Shown here: positions 17,375-25,584 of the stretch, one piece after another
Numbering within the stretch: the stretch's first letter is position 1
Layout: each line of letters starts with the position of its first letter
From: Sphingopyxis microcysteis
GTDB taxonomy: Bacteria > Pseudomonadota > Alphaproteobacteria > Sphingomonadales > Sphingomonadaceae
NCBI RefSeq assembly: GCF_012274265.1
Contig: NZ_JAANYY010000004.1
Location: 124,001 to 188,000 of the forward strand
Direction: 5' to 3'
Length of the DNA: 64,000 bases
The notes under the pieces: generated by a model
Told to the model about the DNA's origin: nothing
Seen by the model: the letters and a program-made list of their open reading frames with translations, nothing else
Database searches by the model: none
Translations under genes and position numbers: made by a program

Positions 17375-17496
17375 CCGCCCTGTTTAGCGGGCGGGTGTTA
17401 CCCGAAGGTAACCAGCGCGTTCATGTAACGCCTTTTTTGTCCAGCGGCGGGACAAGAATTTACGCGCAAGGTCAGGGGCTTGGATCGCCCTTGGCC

Positions 17497-19248
17497 CTAG
17501 GCCGCCATGGCAAAGGGCTGGATTTCCCCGGCCAGATATTGGGCGCGGGCTTTCGAGCGGCTGAGCTTGCCCGAACTGGTGCGCGGCAGGGTGCGCGGCG
17601 GGATCAGCTCGATCAGGCAATTCATGCCGGTGATCGCGCGGACGCGGTCGCGAATCGTCTCGCGCAGCGCAAGCCGTTCGGCATCGTCGCTGGTGCGGCA
17701 CTGGACGAGCACCGCGGGGGTTTCCTCGCCCCCCGGTGCGGTGATCGCGAAGGCCGCGATGTCGCCCGATTTGAAGCCCGGCAATTGCTCGACCGCCCAT
17801 TCGATGTCCTGCGGCCAGTGGTTCTTGCCGTTGATGATGATCATGTCCTTGGCGCGGCCGACGATATAGATGTAACCGTCTGACAAATAGCCCATATCGC
17901 CGGTGTCGAGCCAGCCGTCGACCAGACAGGCGGCGGTCGATTCGGGATCGCGATAATAGCCGGTCATCAGCGACGGGCCGCTGCACCACACTTTGCCGAC
18001 CGTCTGGTCGGGGAGCGCATTGCCGAGCTCGTCGCGCACCTCGATCACCATGTCGCGCGCGGCGCGGCCGCAATTGACGATGGCGCGATAACGCGTCGGG
18101 CGTCCGGCGTCGCCCGCCGCGCCCGACAGTTCGGTTTCCTCGACCAGTTCGACGACAATGCCTTCGCCGGGCGGCATGATGCTGACCGCGAGCGTCGCTT
18201 CGGCAAGGCCGTAGCTCGGCAGGAAGGCGCTGGCCTTGAAACCCGCGTCGGCAAAGGCATCGACGAAGCTCTGCATCACGTCGGGGCGGATCATGTCGGC
18301 GCCATTGCCCGCGACGCGCCAGCGCGACAGGTCGAAGCGGTCGGCGACATGCGTCTGGCTCGACACGCGGCGCGCGCAAATGTCGTAACCAAAGGTCGGC
18401 GAATAGCTGAGCGTCGTCCCTTCGTTGCGGCTGATCAGGTCGAGCCAGGCGAGCGGTCGGCGCGCGAAATCTTCGGTCTTGAGATAGTCGACCGACACCT
18501 GGTTGGCGACGGGCGAGAGCAGGCAGCCGACGAGGCCCATGTCGTGATACCAGGGCAGCCAGCTGACGCAGCGGTCGCTATCCTGCACTTCCATGCCGTG
18601 GCTGTGCGCGGCGAGATTGTTGAGCAGCGCGGCGTGGGTCACCGCGACGCCGTGCGGGAAGCGCGTCGAGCCGCTGCTGTACTGAAGATAGCAGGTTTCG
18701 TCCGATTGCTGCGCGGGCAGGTCGGCAACCGGGGCGGGGCTCGCGGCAAATTCGCTCCAGTCGACGGGTTTGACGCCTTCCTTTTCCGCCGCTTCGACTG
18801 CCATCGCGGCGATTTCGGGCGGGAAGAACAGCATCGTCGGGTCGCAGCTCGTGAGCTGGACAACGAGCTGGCCGACATAGGAGTCGCGGCCGCCGAAGCT
18901 CGTCGGCAGCGGCAGCGGCACCGGCCAAGCGCCGGCATAGATGGTGCCGAAGAACAGCGCGGCAAATTCGGCGCCGGTTTCGGCGATCAGCGCGATGCGG
19001 TCGCCGGGCTTCACCCCTGCGGCGATCAGGCGATAGGCGGTCGCCAGGGCGTCGGCCTTGAGCTCGCTGTACGGATAGGGGCGGATCAGCTTCCCGCGCG
19101 GATCGTGGAAATTGAGCCCGCGGCTGCCCCTCGCGGCATAGTCGAGCGCCTCGCCAACGGTGGCGAAGTCCGAAAAGCGGCGCGGCAGGGCGCATTCGGT
19201 CGGCGTCGGCGCGAGCGCGTCCGCTTCGGTGGCAGTGAAATCGGTCAT
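17497..19248 (-). CDS. Fatty acyl-AMP ligase (FAAL, FadD32-like)
   Basis: A 583-residue adenylate-forming enzyme. The AMP-binding P-loop reads YLQYSSGSTRFPHGV, later SYGLAEATLAVS, DTGDMGYL, GRAKDMIIINGKNHWPQDIE and the catalytic Lys in SSGKLSRSK. The GKNHWPQDIE motif is typical of FAALs, which transfer activated fatty acids to an acyl carrier protein or polyketide synthase instead of CoA. No carrier protein or PKS is next to it. The start is uncertain: ATG at 19248 begins near the conserved domain; ATG at 19311 would add 21 residues; neither has a clear binding site. Confidence 0.88.
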   Translation of the reverse strand: MTDFTATEADALAPTPTECALPRRFSDFATVGEALDYAARGSRGLNFHDPRGKLIRPYPYSELKADALATAYRLIAAGVKPGDRIALIAETGAEFAALFFGTIYAGAWPVPLPLPTSFGGRDSYVGQLVVQLTSCDPTMLFFPPEIAAMAVEAAEKEGVKPVDWSEFAASPAPVADLPAQQSDETCYLQYSSGSTRFPHGVAVTHAALLNNLAAHSHGMEVQDSDRCVSWLPWYHDMGLVGCLLSPVANQVSVDYLKTEDFARRPLAWLDLISRNEGTTLSYSPTFGYDICARRVSSQTHVADRFDLSRWRVAGNGADMIRPDVMQSFVDAFADAGFKASAFLPSYGLAEATLAVSIMPPGEGIVVELVEETELSGAAGDAGRPTRYRAIVNCGRAARDMVIEVRDELGNALPDQTVGKVWCSGPSLMTGYYRDPESTAACLVDGWLDTGDMGYLSDGYIYIVGRAKDMIIINGKNHWPQDIEWAVEQLPGFKSGDIAAFAITAPGGEETPAVLVQCRTSDDAERLALRETIRDRVRAITGMNCLIELIPPRTLPRTSSGKLSRSKARAQYLAGEIQPFAMAA

Positions 19249-19427
19249 AGGGGGTGCGACATCCCGCGAAACGGGCCGCGCGGCAACAAGCATGTCATCT
19301 TTTTGAGCCATGTTACCGTGCGCGAGCCCTGTGTTGTTAGAACAATCGCCCATTTCCGGGCTTTGGCGCCCGATATGGCGGTGTTGATCGTTCTCAATCA
19401 GGCCCGACTGTGGCACAAACATGGCAT

Positions 19428-20000
19428 ATGCCCAAGCATCGCGCTCACCCCGACCGATCGAAAAGGCCGCTCGGCGCAGCGAAGCTCGACGAGCTGGCAC
19501 TCGCCTATGTCGCGCGATTTGCGACCAGCCGCGCCAAGCTGACGCGCTATCTTGCCCGAAAAGTACGCGAATCCGAGTGGATGGACGAAAGTGACGCCAT
19601 GGCGGCGTGCGAGGCGATCGCCGACCGGATGGAGCGGCTGCGCTATCTCGACGACCGCCAATATGCGGCGATGCGCGCGGGCGCGATGACACGCCGCGGC
19701 TTGGGGGTGCGGCGAGTGAAGGCACAGCTTTATGTCGACGGAATCGCCGAAGCGGACAGCGGCGAAGCGATCGAGACGGCGGAGGGCGCCGCGGTGGCGG
19801 CCGCCGTGGGATTCGCGCGGCGTCGACGGTTCGGGCCGTTTGCGGTCAGCGGCAGCGACGATCCAAAGCTGCGCGAGCGGCAGATCGCTGCCTTTCTGCG
19901 CGCGGGGCACAGCATGACGATCGCGCGCCGCATCCTCGCCGTCCCGCCGGGAGACGAGATGGCGCTGGCGGCGCTGGACGACGAAGCGGGGCTTGACTAG
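19428..20000 (+). CDS. recX: RecX family regulator
   Basis: A 190-residue, helix-rich basic protein with the RecX fold: ALAYVARFATSRAKLTRYLARKV, RYLDDRQYAAMRA and MTRRGLGVRRVKAQL, then a tail of similar repeats (AFLRAGHSMTIARRIL). RecX binds RecA filaments and limits recombinase activity. recA is not in the window. The start at ATG 19428 removes a short leader (GTG 19410). It overlaps nothing and is followed after 32 bases by the DUF192 gene. Confidence 0.85.
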   Translation: MPKHRAHPDRSKRPLGAAKLDELALAYVARFATSRAKLTRYLARKVRESEWMDESDAMAACEAIADRMERLRYLDDRQYAAMRAGAMTRRGLGVRRVKAQLYVDGIAEADSGEAIETAEGAAVAAAVGFARRRRFGPFAVSGSDDPKLRERQIAAFLRAGHSMTIARRILAVPPGDEMALAALDDEAGLD

Positions 20001-20032
20001 GTCGGGCGTCATCACGGGATAAGGAATTGCCG

Positions 20033-20488
20033 ATGCGTGCCATTTTTACCGCCCTTGCCCTCGCGCTGGCGCTGCCGATCGCGGCGTGCAGCAGCGACGC
20101 CAGCGAGGAGGCGCGCGTCGCGACGATCCCGGTGACGATCACGGCGGCGGGCACGGCGCATGTCTTCAACGTCGAAGTGGCGCGAACCGACGCCGAACAG
20201 GACCAGGGACTGATGTTCCGCACCAGCCTGCCCGCTGACGGCGGCATGTTGTTCCCGTTCGAAAAGCCGCGGATCGGCAGTTTCTGGATGAAGAACACGC
20301 TGATCCCGCTCGACATGATCTTCATCCGCGCCGACGGCAGCATCGACCGCATCGCCGAAAACACGATCCCCGAATCGCTCGAACCCGTGGTCAGCGGCGG
20401 CGAAGTGTCGGCGGTGCTCGAACTCGCGGGCGGCACCGCGGCGAAGCTTGGCATCGACGAGACGGCGAAGGTGACGTGGAAGGATTAA
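20033..20488 (+). CDS. DUF192 lipoprotein
   Basis: A 151-residue protein with a lipoprotein signal (LALPIAAC; Cys about 19). The mature part matches DUF192: VEVARTDAEQDQGLMFRTSLPADGGMLFPF, SFWMKNTLIPLDMIFI and SVLELAGGTAAKLGI-like end. These are small beta-sheet envelope proteins of unknown function. An AAGGA sits seven bases before the ATG. It is co-directional with recX upstream and the NDUFA12-like gene downstream, but a palindromic repeat separates the latter. Confidence 0.88.
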   Translation: MRAIFTALALALALPIAACSSDASEEARVATIPVTITAAGTAHVFNVEVARTDAEQDQGLMFRTSLPADGGMLFPFEKPRIGSFWMKNTLIPLDMIFIRADGSIDRIAENTIPESLEPVVSGGEVSAVLELAGGTAAKLGIDETAKVTWKD

Positions 20489-20501
20489 GCCGTCCCCGTT
20501 T

Positions 20502-20591
20502 CCGTTTGTCCTGAGCTTGTCGAAGGACCGTTTTTGCTTTCGACGCCGACAAGAAAAAGGACAGCCCTTCGACAAGCTCAGGGCGAACGGA
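20502..20591. repeat. Palindromic repeat (CCCTGAGCTTGTCGAAG family)
   Basis: Arms CCGTTTGTCCTGAGCTTGTC and CGACAAGCTCAGGGCGAACG around an inner TTTTTGCTTTCGACGCC / AAGAAAAAGG hairpin. Same family as 14091-14178, 30468-30602 and 50348-50472. Confidence 0.85.
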
Positions 20592-20658
20592 CAAAGGGGA
20601 AGCTCGATGCCGCTTTGACGCTTGCGCGACCGCTCTCCTTGCCTGTAAACGCCTCGCC

Positions 20659-21042
20659 ATGAGCATCCTTGGCAAGATTTTTACCTGGTGGGACGGTGCG
20701 ACCGTCGGCACGCTGCTGAACAGCTGGAAAACCGGCGAAAAGGTGGGCGTGGACAGCCTCGGCAACACCTATTATCGCGCGCGCAAGGGCGACCGCCGCT
20801 GGGTGATCTACAACGGATCGAACGACGCCAGCCGGGTGCCGCCCGAATGGCATGGCTGGCTGCACCGCACCTATGACGAGCTGCCCGCCGATGTGCTGCC
20901 CGCGCCGCGCGCGTGGGAGCAGGCGCCGAGCGTCAACCTGACCGGGAGCACGGGTGCCTATCGCCCCGCCGGCGCGCTCGAGCGCGGCGGCCAGCGCGCT
21001 GCGGCGACCGGCGATTATGAGGCCTGGCGGCCCGGCGAATAA
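20659..21042 (+). CDS. NADH:ubiquinone oxidoreductase NDUFA12 (B17.2)-like subunit
   Basis: A 127-residue protein of the NDUFA12 family: TWWDGATVGTLLNSWKTGEKVGVDSLGNTYYRAR and RRWVIYNGSNDASRVPPEWHGWLHRTYD are family signatures. NDUFA12 is a supernumerary complex I subunit or assembly factor shared by alphaproteobacteria and mitochondria; it binds the peripheral arm at the membrane. The stop overlaps the start of the DUF2155 gene by one base (TAATG), an arrangement frequent in alphaproteobacteria. The other complex I genes are not in the window. Confidence 0.93.
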   Translation: MSILGKIFTWWDGATVGTLLNSWKTGEKVGVDSLGNTYYRARKGDRRWVIYNGSNDASRVPPEWHGWLHRTYDELPADVLPAPRAWEQAPSVNLTGSTGAYRPAGALERGGQRAAATGDYEAWRPGE

Positions 21043-21689
21043 TGTCGCGGCGGACGACGACCGCGCTGATCGCGCTGCTGACCGCGAGCACGCTTGCGGC
21101 CTGCGACCGGACGCCGTCGAAAGGGAATGGCAGCGCGACGGTGCAGACCGTCGCCAAATCCGAACGCGTCCCCGACGAGGTCGGCGGGATCGAAGGCGCG
21201 ACCCCGATGGCCGAGCGCGTGGCCGTCGTCGGCCTGCTCAACAAGCGGAACGGGCTGGTCCGCGAGCTTGAAATGAAACCCGGCGAAGCCGCGCGGGTCG
21301 GCCGGGCGATCGTCCGGCTGCGCGCGTGCGAGCAAACCGCGCCGTGGGAGGATCCGCCCGAAACCGGCGCCTTTGTCCAGCTGACGGTGCAGGATCAGAG
21401 CGACGACAAATGGCGGCGCGTCTTTTCGGGCTGGATTTTCCGTGAACGCCCCGACCGCAATATCATCCAGCACCCGATCTATGACGTGTTCGTCAAAAGC
21501 TGCGCGATGACATATCCCGGCGGCGAACCCGTCGCCCCCGCGGCGACGAAATCGGGCTCAGCGGCAGCGCCCAAGGCGTCGAGCGCGCCCCAGTCGCCCG
21601 CGACGAACGGCGGCGAAGGCGGCGAAACGCCCGCAGCTCCGACGCCTGCGCCCGCCGCGGCGCCATCGCCGCCCGCCAACACCGAATAG
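21042..21689 (+). CDS. DUF2155 lipoprotein
   Basis: A 215-residue protein with a lipoprotein signal (STLAAC) and a DUF2155 domain (about 60-160): VVGLLNKRNGLVRELEMKPGEAARVGR, VRLRACEQTAPWEDPPETGAF, FSGWIFRERPDRN and HPIYDVFVKSC. The rest is an Ala/Pro-rich tail. DUF2155 proteins are envelope proteins of unknown function usually found by NDUFA12. The last 211 bases are also the 3' end of aat on the other strand; the overlap covers the conserved end of this domain as well as the low-complexity tail. Confidence 0.9.
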   Translation: MSRRTTTALIALLTASTLAACDRTPSKGNGSATVQTVAKSERVPDEVGGIEGATPMAERVAVVGLLNKRNGLVRELEMKPGEAARVGRAIVRLRACEQTAPWEDPPETGAFVQLTVQDQSDDKWRRVFSGWIFRERPDRNIIQHPIYDVFVKSCAMTYPGGEPVAPAATKSGSAAAPKASSAPQSPATNGGEGGETPAAPTPAPAAAPSPPANTE

Positions 21690-22255
21690 AGCCGCGCCAG
21701 ATAATCCGCCTGACGGATCTCGATCGCGCCGAGACTGGCGAGGTGGGGGGTGATGAACTGGCAGTCGAGCAATTTCCAGCCGCCCGCAACAAGGCGCGCG
21801 ACGAGGTGCGCGAGCGCGACCTTCGACGCGTCGCGCACCCGGCTGACCATCGATTCGCCGAAAAAGGCGCGCCCGAGCGAGACGCCGTAAAGGCCGCCGA
21901 CCAGCTCATCGCCCTGCCAGCATTCGACGCTGTGGGCATGACCGATCTGGAACAGCCGGTCATAACTCGCCTTGATCACCGGGTTGATCCACGTCGTCGG
22001 CCGGTCGCTGGCGGGTTCGGCGCAGAGCGCGACCATGTCGGCAAAGGCACGGTCGGTGGTGACGCGAAAGCGATCGGCGACGATCGTCTTCTTCAGGCTG
22101 TGCGACAGGCGGAAGCCATCCAGCGGCAGGATCGCGCGCAGCCGCGGCTCCACCCAATGGACCGACGGATCATCCGCCCCGTCGGCCATCGGGAAAATAC
22201 CCTGCGCATAGGCGCTGAGCAGCAGCGCAGGGTCGATGGATTCGAAATGCTTCAG
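21479..22255 (-). CDS. aat: Leucyl/phenylalanyl-tRNA-protein transferase
   Basis: Aat attaches Leu or Phe to N-terminal Arg or Lys of proteins to mark them for ClpS/ClpAP. Signatures are SAYAQGIFPMADGADDP, TTWINPVIKASYDRLFQIGHAHSVECWQ, ELVGGLYGVSLGRAFFGESMVSR and LLDCQFITPHLASLGAIEI. The first ATG is at 22189, but the conserved N-terminus (DPALLLSAYAQGIFP) lies upstream of it in the same open frame, with no ATG, GTG or TTG. I extend to a CTG at 22255 that overlaps the stop of the methyltransferase gene (CTGA); 22189 is the conservative choice. After the core comes an Ala/Gly-rich linker and a C-terminal GYVIAQLLTNTS, overlapping the DUF2155 gene by 211 bases. Confidence 0.88.
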   Translation of the reverse strand: MKHFESIDPALLLSAYAQGIFPMADGADDPSVHWVEPRLRAILPLDGFRLSHSLKKTIVADRFRVTTDRAFADMVALCAEPASDRPTTWINPVIKASYDRLFQIGHAHSVECWQGDELVGGLYGVSLGRAFFGESMVSRVRDASKVALAHLVARLVAGGWKLLDCQFITPHLASLGAIEIRQADYLARLYSVLAGGDGAAAGAGVGAAGVSPPSPPFVAGDWGALDALGAAAEPDFVAAGATGSPPGYVIAQLLTNTS

Positions 22256-23085
22256 GACGCGGGCTTCACGAATTTCAGCGTCATGCGGTCCGATTCGCCG
22301 ATCGCGACATATTTGGCGCGGTCGGTGTCGCCTTCGCGCAGGCTGGGCGGCAGCGTCCAGACGCCCTTTTCATAATCCTTCGTGTCTTTGGGATTGGCGT
22401 TGATTTCGCTCTTTTCAGCGAGCTTGAACCCCGCCGCCTCGGCAAAGGCGATGATCGAGCTTTCCTTCATATAGCCCGATTTTTCTTCCTTCGCGGCATC
22501 GTCGCTCTCGTTCAGCCGATGCTCGACGACGCCCAGCGTGCCGCCGGGTTTCAGCATCGCGAAAATCTGCTTGAACGCATTGGCGGTGTTGTCGGTGCCG
22601 CCGAAACGCCAGTTGTGGACGTTGCGGAAGGTCAGGACGACGTCGGCGCTGCCGTCGGGAACCTTGGGATTGGTGCCGGCATTGGGGAATTCGGCGAGCT
22701 TGATGCCACCATAGAGGTCGGCATTCGCACCCTGCCATTCCTTGATCCGGTTGAGCCCGCGTTCCCACGGCGCCGCGGCATAGAGCGTGCCGCCACCCGC
22801 TTTGGTGAGCGGCGCGAGGATTTCGGTATACCAGCCGCCACCCGGCCACAGCTCGACGACCGTGTCGCCGGGTTTGACGCCAAAGAAGGCAAGCGTTTCG
22901 GCGGGATGGCGATGGGGGTCGCGCGCCGTGTTCGCGGCGGTGCGGGTGGGGGCGGCGACGGCGGCGGCGATGGCGGCTTCGGCCTTGTGCGCGGCATGGG
23001 GATCCGCGGCATGACCGGCATGTTGCGCCGCAGCGGGGACGGCAATCAGGGCGGCTGCACTTGCAACCAGGAACAGGGAACGCAT
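22252..23085 (-). CDS. Exported class I SAM-dependent methyltransferase-like protein
   Basis: A 277-residue protein with a signal peptide (residues 1-21, AAAQ) and a His/Ala-rich segment (HAGHAADPHAAHKAEA). It continues with a methyltransferase-like fold: FGVKPGDTVVELWPGGGWYTEILAPL is motif I, VVLTFRNVHNW is motif IV region and MLKPGGTLGVVEHR motif V. Exported methyltransferases of this type are common in sphingomonads and xanthomonads, but the substrate is unknown and SAM is not expected in the periplasm. The start is the ATG at 23085, just before the signal peptide. It precedes aat, whose frame overlaps its stop. Confidence 0.85.
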   Translation of the reverse strand: MRSLFLVASAAALIAVPAAAQHAGHAADPHAAHKAEAAIAAAVAAPTRTAANTARDPHRHPAETLAFFGVKPGDTVVELWPGGGWYTEILAPLTKAGGGTLYAAAPWERGLNRIKEWQGANADLYGGIKLAEFPNAGTNPKVPDGSADVVLTFRNVHNWRFGGTDNTANAFKQIFAMLKPGGTLGVVEHRLNESDDAAKEEKSGYMKESSIIAFAEAAGFKLAEKSEINANPKDTKDYEKGVWTLPPSLREGDTDRAKYVAIGESDRMTLKFVKPAS

Positions 23086-23140
23086 ATGGGCACCTCTCTC
23101 CAAGGGGGAAGACTCCCTGTTTGCGAAGGTGCGCGCGTCA

Positions 23141-23326
23141 ATGCAAGGGTCGATGCTGATTGTCAGTGCTGCGGGCGCCGCGGTGGCGGTCGCCGCCGAG
23201 GTCGCGGACTGGCGGCGGCGCAACCGGCGCGACGTCGATGCGGTCGGATTTATGCCGTGGCGCGGGATTGCGCTGGTGGGGGTAGCGGTCGCCTTGCTGG
23301 CCGCGGCGCTGGCGCTCAAGCCATGA
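23141..23326 (+). CDS. Small membrane protein
   Basis: A 61-residue frame divergent from the methyltransferase gene. It has two hydrophobic segments (LIVSAAGAAVAVAAEVA and ALVGVAVALLAAALAL) with a basic linker RRRNRRD between. No family is recognised. The start may be ATG 23141 or ATG 23153, the latter with AAGGG three bases upstream. It ends just before a palindromic repeat. It is supported only by length, composition and position. Confidence 0.45.
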   Translation: MQGSMLIVSAAGAAVAVAAEVADWRRRNRRDVDAVGFMPWRGIALVGVAVALLAAALALKP

Positions 23327-23332
23327 ATTGAC

Positions 23333-23422
23333 CGTCGCCCCCGCGAAGGCGGGGGCCGCAATCGGTTCACGCAGCGACGAAGGAAAAGGCCGACAGCGGC
23401 CCCCGCCTTCGCGGGGGCGACG
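23333..23422. repeat. Palindromic repeat (CGTCGCCCCCGCGAAGGC family)
   Basis: Arms GTCGCCCCCGCGAAGGCGGG and the exact complement CCCGCCTTCGCGGGGGCGAC, separated by about 45 bases. A second copy is at 43110-43198 and a fragment at 30473-30493. It lies between convergent genes and may act as a terminator for both. Confidence 0.88.
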
Positions 23423-23427
23423 TCATG

Positions 23428-24924
23428 TTACAGACACGCTTCCAGATACGGCTGGTCAAAGCCGTATTGGCGTGCTTTTTCCAGCGTATAGGGGCGCAGG
23501 CCCATCGCGCGATATTCGCCGACAATCTTGCCGTCCTTGTCCTCGTCGAGATATTCGAACTTGAACAATTCCTGCGTGACGATGACGTCGCCTTCCATGC
23601 CGATCACCTCGGTGACGTTGGTGACGCGGCGCGAACCGTCGCGCAGGCGCTTGATCTGGACGATGAGGTCGACCGAGTCGGCGATCTGCTTCGAGATCGC
23701 TTCCTTCGGAATCTTGATGTCGCCCATCAGCACCATATTTTCCATACGGCCGAGGCATTCGCGCGGGCTGTTCGAGTGGAGCGTACACATCGATCCGTCG
23801 TGACCGGTGTTCATCGCGGCGAGCAGGTCGAAACACTCGGCGCCGCGGACTTCGCCCATGATGATGCGGTCGGGACGCATACGCAGCGCGTTCTTCACAA
23901 GGTCGCCCATGTGGATCGCGCCATTGCCTTCGAGGTTCGCGGGGCGCGTTTCGAGCGGCAGCCAGTGCGGCTGCTGCAGGCGAAGTTCGGCGGCGTCCTC
24001 GATCGTCAAAACGCGTTCGCCGGGGTCGATCATCTTGGAGAGGGCGTTGAGCATCGTCGTCTTGCCCGAGCCGGTACCGCCCGAAATGACGATATTGAAG
24101 CGGCTGGCGCCCGCGATCTTCAGCGCGGTGCACATCTTCTGGCTCATCGCGCCCCACTGGCAGAGCATGTCGAGCGTGATCGGCTTGGCCGAGAACTTAC
24201 GAATCGAGATCGCGGTACCGCGAAGGCTCAGCGGCGGCACGATCACGTTCACACGAGAGCCGTCCTTCAGACGGGCGTCGGCGAGCGGGGTGGTCTGGTC
24301 GACGCGGCGGCCGACGAGGTTGCAGATGCGCTGCGCGATCTGGAACAGATGCTGTTCGTCGCGAAACTGGATCGGCGCGATGACCAGCTGGCCCTTGCGC
24401 TCGATATAGGTCTGATACGGACCATTGACCATGATGTCCGAAATGTCGGGGTCGGCGAGCAATTCCTCGAGCGGGCCGAAGCCCAGGAGCTCGTCGACGA
24501 GCACCTTTTCGAGCGCGAATTGTTCGCGGCGGTTCAAGGTGATGCGCAGTTCCGCGAGCACTTCGAGGATGATCGGGCGGAATTCCTCGGTCAGCTCGTC
24601 CTTGCTGAGCGTCGCCGCGGCTTCGGGATCGACGCGTTCGAGCAGGCGCGGCAGCACCTGTTCCTTGATCTTGTGGACGCTGGCTTCGAACCCTTGCGCC
24701 TTTTCGGGCTCCATCGCTTCGGCGGTCGAACGCTGGTTCAGCCGCTCCATCGCCTCTTCTTCGGGCGACAGGTTCGACGGCATTTGCGGGATGTCGATCG
24801 CGGGCGGCGTTTCGATCGCCGGGAATTGCGCGCCGCCGGGCACGCCCGATCCACCCTGCATCGGCTTCGCCACGCCAAAGGCGGGGCGGCCAGCGGTTCC
24901 GGGTCGGCGTCCGAATGCACTCAT
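23428..24924 (-). CDS. cpaF: CpaF/TadA-type secretion ATPase
   Basis: A 498-residue ATPase of the GspE family: N-terminal linker, a helical N-domain, then a RecA-like domain with Walker A GGTGSGKTTMLNALS, the Asp box VLTIEDAAELRL, Walker B-like RPDRIIMGEVRG and the His box. CpaF drives assembly of Flp/Tad pili used for surface attachment and colonisation. The start at ATG 24924 (MSAFGRRPGTA) fits the Gly/Pro-rich CpaF lead. Other cpa/tad genes (pilin, CpaC, TadB, TadC) are not next to it in this window, so it is solitary here. Confidence 0.92.
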   Translation of the reverse strand: MSAFGRRPGTAGRPAFGVAKPMQGGSGVPGGAQFPAIETPPAIDIPQMPSNLSPEEEAMERLNQRSTAEAMEPEKAQGFEASVHKIKEQVLPRLLERVDPEAAATLSKDELTEEFRPIILEVLAELRITLNRREQFALEKVLVDELLGFGPLEELLADPDISDIMVNGPYQTYIERKGQLVIAPIQFRDEQHLFQIAQRICNLVGRRVDQTTPLADARLKDGSRVNVIVPPLSLRGTAISIRKFSAKPITLDMLCQWGAMSQKMCTALKIAGASRFNIVISGGTGSGKTTMLNALSKMIDPGERVLTIEDAAELRLQQPHWLPLETRPANLEGNGAIHMGDLVKNALRMRPDRIIMGEVRGAECFDLLAAMNTGHDGSMCTLHSNSPRECLGRMENMVLMGDIKIPKEAISKQIADSVDLIVQIKRLRDGSRRVTNVTEVIGMEGDVIVTQELFKFEYLDEDKDGKIVGEYRAMGLRPYTLEKARQYGFDQPYLEACL

Positions 24925-25098
24925 TCGCTTTGTCCTGTTCTTCCAAATCCATCGGGAGCATCGCCGCGCGGCTGGTGCATCCCCATCCGACACGGTGAAT
25001 AAATCGGAAACTTTGACATTGTCCTAATGCGCGCGGGCGAATGCGAGGGGCGGTATGAGGGGGCGGGTTTGGGGTGGATTCCCGACCGTCTCCAACCT

Positions 25099-25180
25099 CC
25101 GTTCGTGTCGAGCGAAGTCGAGACACGCCGAAGGCTCACGCCAAGCCACGCGTATCTCGACTTCGCTCGATACGAACGGG
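25099..25180. repeat. Palindromic repeat (GTTCGTGTCGAGCGAAGTCGAG family), in a 387-base gap
   Basis: Complete element in the gap between cpaF and atpC (24925-25311), which has no gene. Arms CCGTTCGTGTCGAGCGAAGT and ACTTCGCTCGATACGAACGG (imperfect) surround about 25 bases. Another complete copy is at 56110-56188, and single arms lie in coding sequence at 3310-3337 and 9827-9854. The atp terminator lies to its right. Confidence 0.88.
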
Positions 25181-25251
25181 GACTGGATTGCGCGGCTGAT
25201 TCCGGTCGAGACCTGCCCCGCCGACCAACGCTCAACGCCACCCCACCCACG

Positions 25252-25284
25252 AAAAAAGCCCGCATCCATCGGGATGCGGGCTTT
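25252..25284 (-). terminator. Rho-independent terminator of the atp operon
   Basis: On the minus strand, stem GCCCGCATCC / GGATGCGGGC with loop CGAT is followed by TTTTTT, 28 bases after the atpC stop. It is a strong intrinsic terminator. Confidence 0.9.
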
Positions 25285-25311
25285 CGAATCGCCGTGGACG
25301 GGCGAAAAGGG

Positions 25312-25569
25312 TCAGCCGGCGATATGCTCGGCCAGCACGGTCAGCCCGGCTTCGTTAACCTCGGCAAAGCCGCCCTCGACCTCGATCACTTCGGGCGCGG
25401 CGCCCGCGGTGGCGTAGATCATCAGCGGGCCGTTGCGCAGCGTCGCCATGAAGGGTGCGTGGCCTTCGAGCACCGAAAAATCGCCCTCGGTCCCCGGCAC
25501 GGTGACCATATGGACGTCGGCGGTCCGCTCGAGGCGGGCGGGGGTGACAAGTTCGAACTTCAGAGCCAT
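25312..25569 (-). CDS. atpC: F1F0 ATP synthase epsilon subunit, short form
   Basis: An 85-residue protein that is only the N-terminal beta-sandwich domain of epsilon: [40 protein letters not shown]. Typical epsilon is about 130-140 residues, with two C-terminal helices that inhibit ATP hydrolysis; here they are absent. The short form appears to be normal in sphingomonads rather than a truncation, and hydrolysis is presumably limited by other means in this group. It is last in atpHAGDC, about 150 bases after atpD, with a palindromic repeat in between. Confidence 0.9.
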   Translation of the reverse strand: MALKFELVTPARLERTADVHMVTVPGTEGDFSVLEGHAPFMATLRNGPLMIYATAGAAPEVIEVEGGFAEVNEAGLTVLAEHIAG

Positions 25570-25584
25570 GTCTTCATTCCTAAA

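Noticed and set aside
15572-17428. 618-residue plus-strand frame opposite the GGDEF-EAL gene
   Set aside because: Shadow; the minus strand has intact GGDEF and EAL motifs.
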